DNA of 64,000 nt from Streptomyces sp. NBC_01264 (GTDB lineage: Bacteria > Actinomycetota > Actinomycetes > Streptomycetales > Streptomycetaceae): NCBI RefSeq assembly GCF_026340675.1, contig NZ_JAPEOX010000001.1, positions 5,704,001-5,768,000 on the forward strand. Direction: 5' to 3'. This document shows, one piece after another, positions 62,465 to 64,000 of the stretch. The notes beneath the pieces are model-generated. The model was not told the origin of the DNA and did no database searches. It was given only the letters and a program-made list of their open reading frames with translations. How positions within the stretch are numbered: the first letter of the stretch is position 1; every line of letters starts with the position of its first letter. The translations under genes were made by a program, and so were the position numbers.

Positions 62465-64000
62465 GCACCCCGACCCTCGCCGTACTGGTCCCCCTCCTGC
62501 CCTTCCTGGGCGCGCTGACGGGACTGCTGTTCGGCCGCACCGCCCCCGGCTTCGTCAAGCCGCTCGCCGTCCTGCCGACGCTGGCCGCCGCCGTCCTCGC
62601 GGTCCTGGTCGCCTTCCGCCAGGGCGGCGGCAAGGCGATCGACACGGCGACCGAGCTGACCCCGACCGGCTCGGTACCCATCGAGCTCTCGCTCCACCTG
62701 GACGGTTTCGCCGTCATGGTGGCCGTCCTCGTCGGCCTCGTCGCCACCTGTGTGCAGATCTACTCGACGGCGTACCTGCGCGAGGACCCGCGCTACCCGT
62801 CCTACGCCGCTCTGGTCTCACTGTTCACCTCCGCCATGCTGCTCGTCGTCTACTCCGGCGACCTGATGGTGCTGTTGGTCGGCTGGGAGGTCATGGGCAT
62901 CTGCTCGTACTTCCTGGTCGGCCACTACTGGGAGACCGAGGCGGCCCGATCCGCCTCCCTGAAGGCCTTCCTCGTCACCAAGCTGGGCGACGTCCCCTTC
63001 CTCATCGGTCTGTTCGCGCTCGCCACCGACGCCGGGTCCTTCCGGATCACCAAGATCCTGGGCACCGTCGCCGCGGGCGGACTCGACCACCCGACGCTGA
63101 TCGCGCTCCTCCTGCTCGCCGGAGTCGCGGGCAAGTCCGCGCAGTTCCCGCTGCACACCTGGCTCCCGGACGCCATGGCGGGCCCCACCCCGGTCTCCGC
63201 ACTGATCCACGCCGCGACGATGGTCGCCGCCGGCGTCTACTTCGTCGCCCGCCTCCTCCCCGTCTTCGCGGCTTCCCGGGCCGCGCTGGTGGTCCTGGCC
63301 GTCATGGCGGCCGTCACGATGGTCGGCTCCGCCCTCGCCGCCCTGGCCCAGGACGACATCAAGCGGGTGCTCGCCTACTCCACGATCGGCCAGCTCGGCT
63401 ACATGACCGGGGCCCTGGCCGTCGGCGACCGCGCGGCCGCCGTCTTCCACCTCCTGTCGCACGGCGCCTTCAAGGCGCTCCTGTTCCTCGGCGCCGGCGT
63501 GATCATCCACGCCGCGGGGACGAACTCCCTGGCCGCCATGTCCCGCATGGACGGCCTGGCCAAGCGCATCCCCGACGCCTTCTGGACGATGACGATCGCG
63601 CTGCTCGCGCTCGCCGCCTTCCCGCCCTTCGCCGGCTTCTTCTCCAAGGAAGCCGTCCTCGTCGCCGCCGAGCACACCGCCGGCGGCCACTCGGAGTTGG
63701 CCCCGAGCGCGGCCGGCTGGGTGGTCCTCGTCGCGGGTGTGCTGACCGCCCTGCTCACCGCCGCCTACGCCACCCGGCTGTGGCTGATGGCCTTCCGAGG
63801 CCGGGGAACCGCCGCCCCCGACCACGGCAAGGAGCCCGTCGCCATGACCGGCGTGCTGTGGCTGCTGGCCGTCCCGTCCGTGGGCTTCGGCCTGCTGGCC
63901 GGACCCCTCTCCGACTTCTTCGACGGCCGCGAGCTCACCCCGTCGCTGACCACCTCGGTCCTCGGCACGGGCGCCGCCGCAGTCGGCGCCGTGCTCACCT
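62461..64000 (+). CDS. nuoL2: Complex-I-like subunit L, second copy (partial, runs off the window)
   Basis: The first 513 residues of a proton-pumping antiporter-like subunit are present, from GTG 62461, which overlaps nuoK2 by 4 bases. [50 protein letters not shown] and [15 protein letters not shown] are seen, as in NuoL. About 14 helices lie within the window. The 3' end and any nuoM2/nuoN2 lie beyond. Confidence 0.94.
   Translation, partial: MSTPTLAVLVPLLPFLGALTGLLFGRTAPGFVKPLAVLPTLAAAVLAVLVAFRQGGGKAIDTATELTPTGSVPIELSLHLDGFAVMVAVLVGLVATCVQIYSTAYLREDPRYPSYAALVSLFTSAMLLVVYSGDLMVLLVGWEVMGICSYFLVGHYWETEAARSASLKAFLVTKLGDVPFLIGLFALATDAGSFRITKILGTVAAGGLDHPTLIALLLLAGVAGKSAQFPLHTWLPDAMAGPTPVSALIHAATMVAAGVYFVARLLPVFAASRAALVVLAVMAAVTMVGSALAALAQDDIKRVLAYSTIGQLGYMTGALAVGDRAAAVFHLLSHGAFKALLFLGAGVIIHAAGTNSLAAMSRMDGLAKRIPDAFWTMTIALLALAAFPPFAGFFSKEAVLVAAEHTAGGHSELAPSAAGWVVLVAGVLTALLTAAYATRLWLMAFRGRGTAAPDHGKEPVAMTGVLWLLAVPSVGFGLLAGPLSDFFDGRELTPSLTTSVLGTGAAAVGAVLT

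Overview
The window is about 72% G+C with strong third-position G/C, many GTG (and a few TTG) starts and tightly overlapping operons. It carries futalosine-pathway menaquinone genes, a full 14-gene nuo operon plus a second partial one, a korAB pair and secreted protease/inhibitor genes. This points to the conserved chromosomal core of a Streptomyces (or very close actinomycete). I see no tRNA, rRNA, IS element, phage or CRISPR array.

Layout. 1-10.2 kb: the 3' end of mqnC (menaquinone, futalosine route) with a degenerate amidohydrolase-like partner, a CPBP membrane protease, menG, glutaminase, a GNAT enzyme, a geranylgeranyl-reductase-type flavoprotein (MenJ candidate), two related convergent lipoproteins, an I36-like secreted protein and an NlpC/P60 hydrolase. 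10.2-11.0 kb: a long regulatory region holding a near-perfect Rex operator just ahead of nuoA. 11.0-26.9 kb: nuoA-N, complete, ending in a strong terminator. 27.0-28.3 kb: a Uma2 nuclease and a secreted protein of unknown function.

28.4-35.7 kb (minus strand) is the most unusual block. It holds a GntR regulator, a two-cluster ferredoxin, an SsuA/NrtA-type lipoprotein with a NosL-like tail, an ABC permease, a 605-bp repeat-filled gap, the ABC ATPase, and an AprA/fumarate-reductase-type flavoprotein fused to about nine HEAT repeats. It reads as an uptake-plus-redox system for an unidentified, perhaps sulfur-containing, compound.

35.8-49.4 kb: fumarylacetoacetase, a Cof-type HAD phosphatase, a frameshifted lectin-like gene, a peptide transporter with a CocE/NonD hydrolase, a long-chain polyprenyl diphosphate synthase (menaquinone side chain), a LolA-like secreted protein, a Phd/Doc-like pair with a degenerate toxin, an aminopeptidase with a P-domain, and RarD. 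49.6-56.8 kb: korAB (2-oxoacid:ferredoxin oxidoreductase), then one NarL-type response regulator served by two paralogous sensor kinases. 56.9-64.0 kb: a second nuo operon, A-B-C-H-I-J-K-L, running off the edge. It has no D, E, F or G, and its NuoC is 650 residues long because of a huge repetitive Pro/Ala/Ser-rich tail.

The common theme is menaquinone-linked respiration. MqnC, MenG, the MenJ candidate and the polyprenyl synthase make and modify the quinone; complex I reduces it under probable NADH-sensing Rex control; KorAB makes reduced ferredoxin next to a complex-I-like module that has no NADH-input subunits. A GC-rich dispersed repeat family sits in at least five intergenic gaps.
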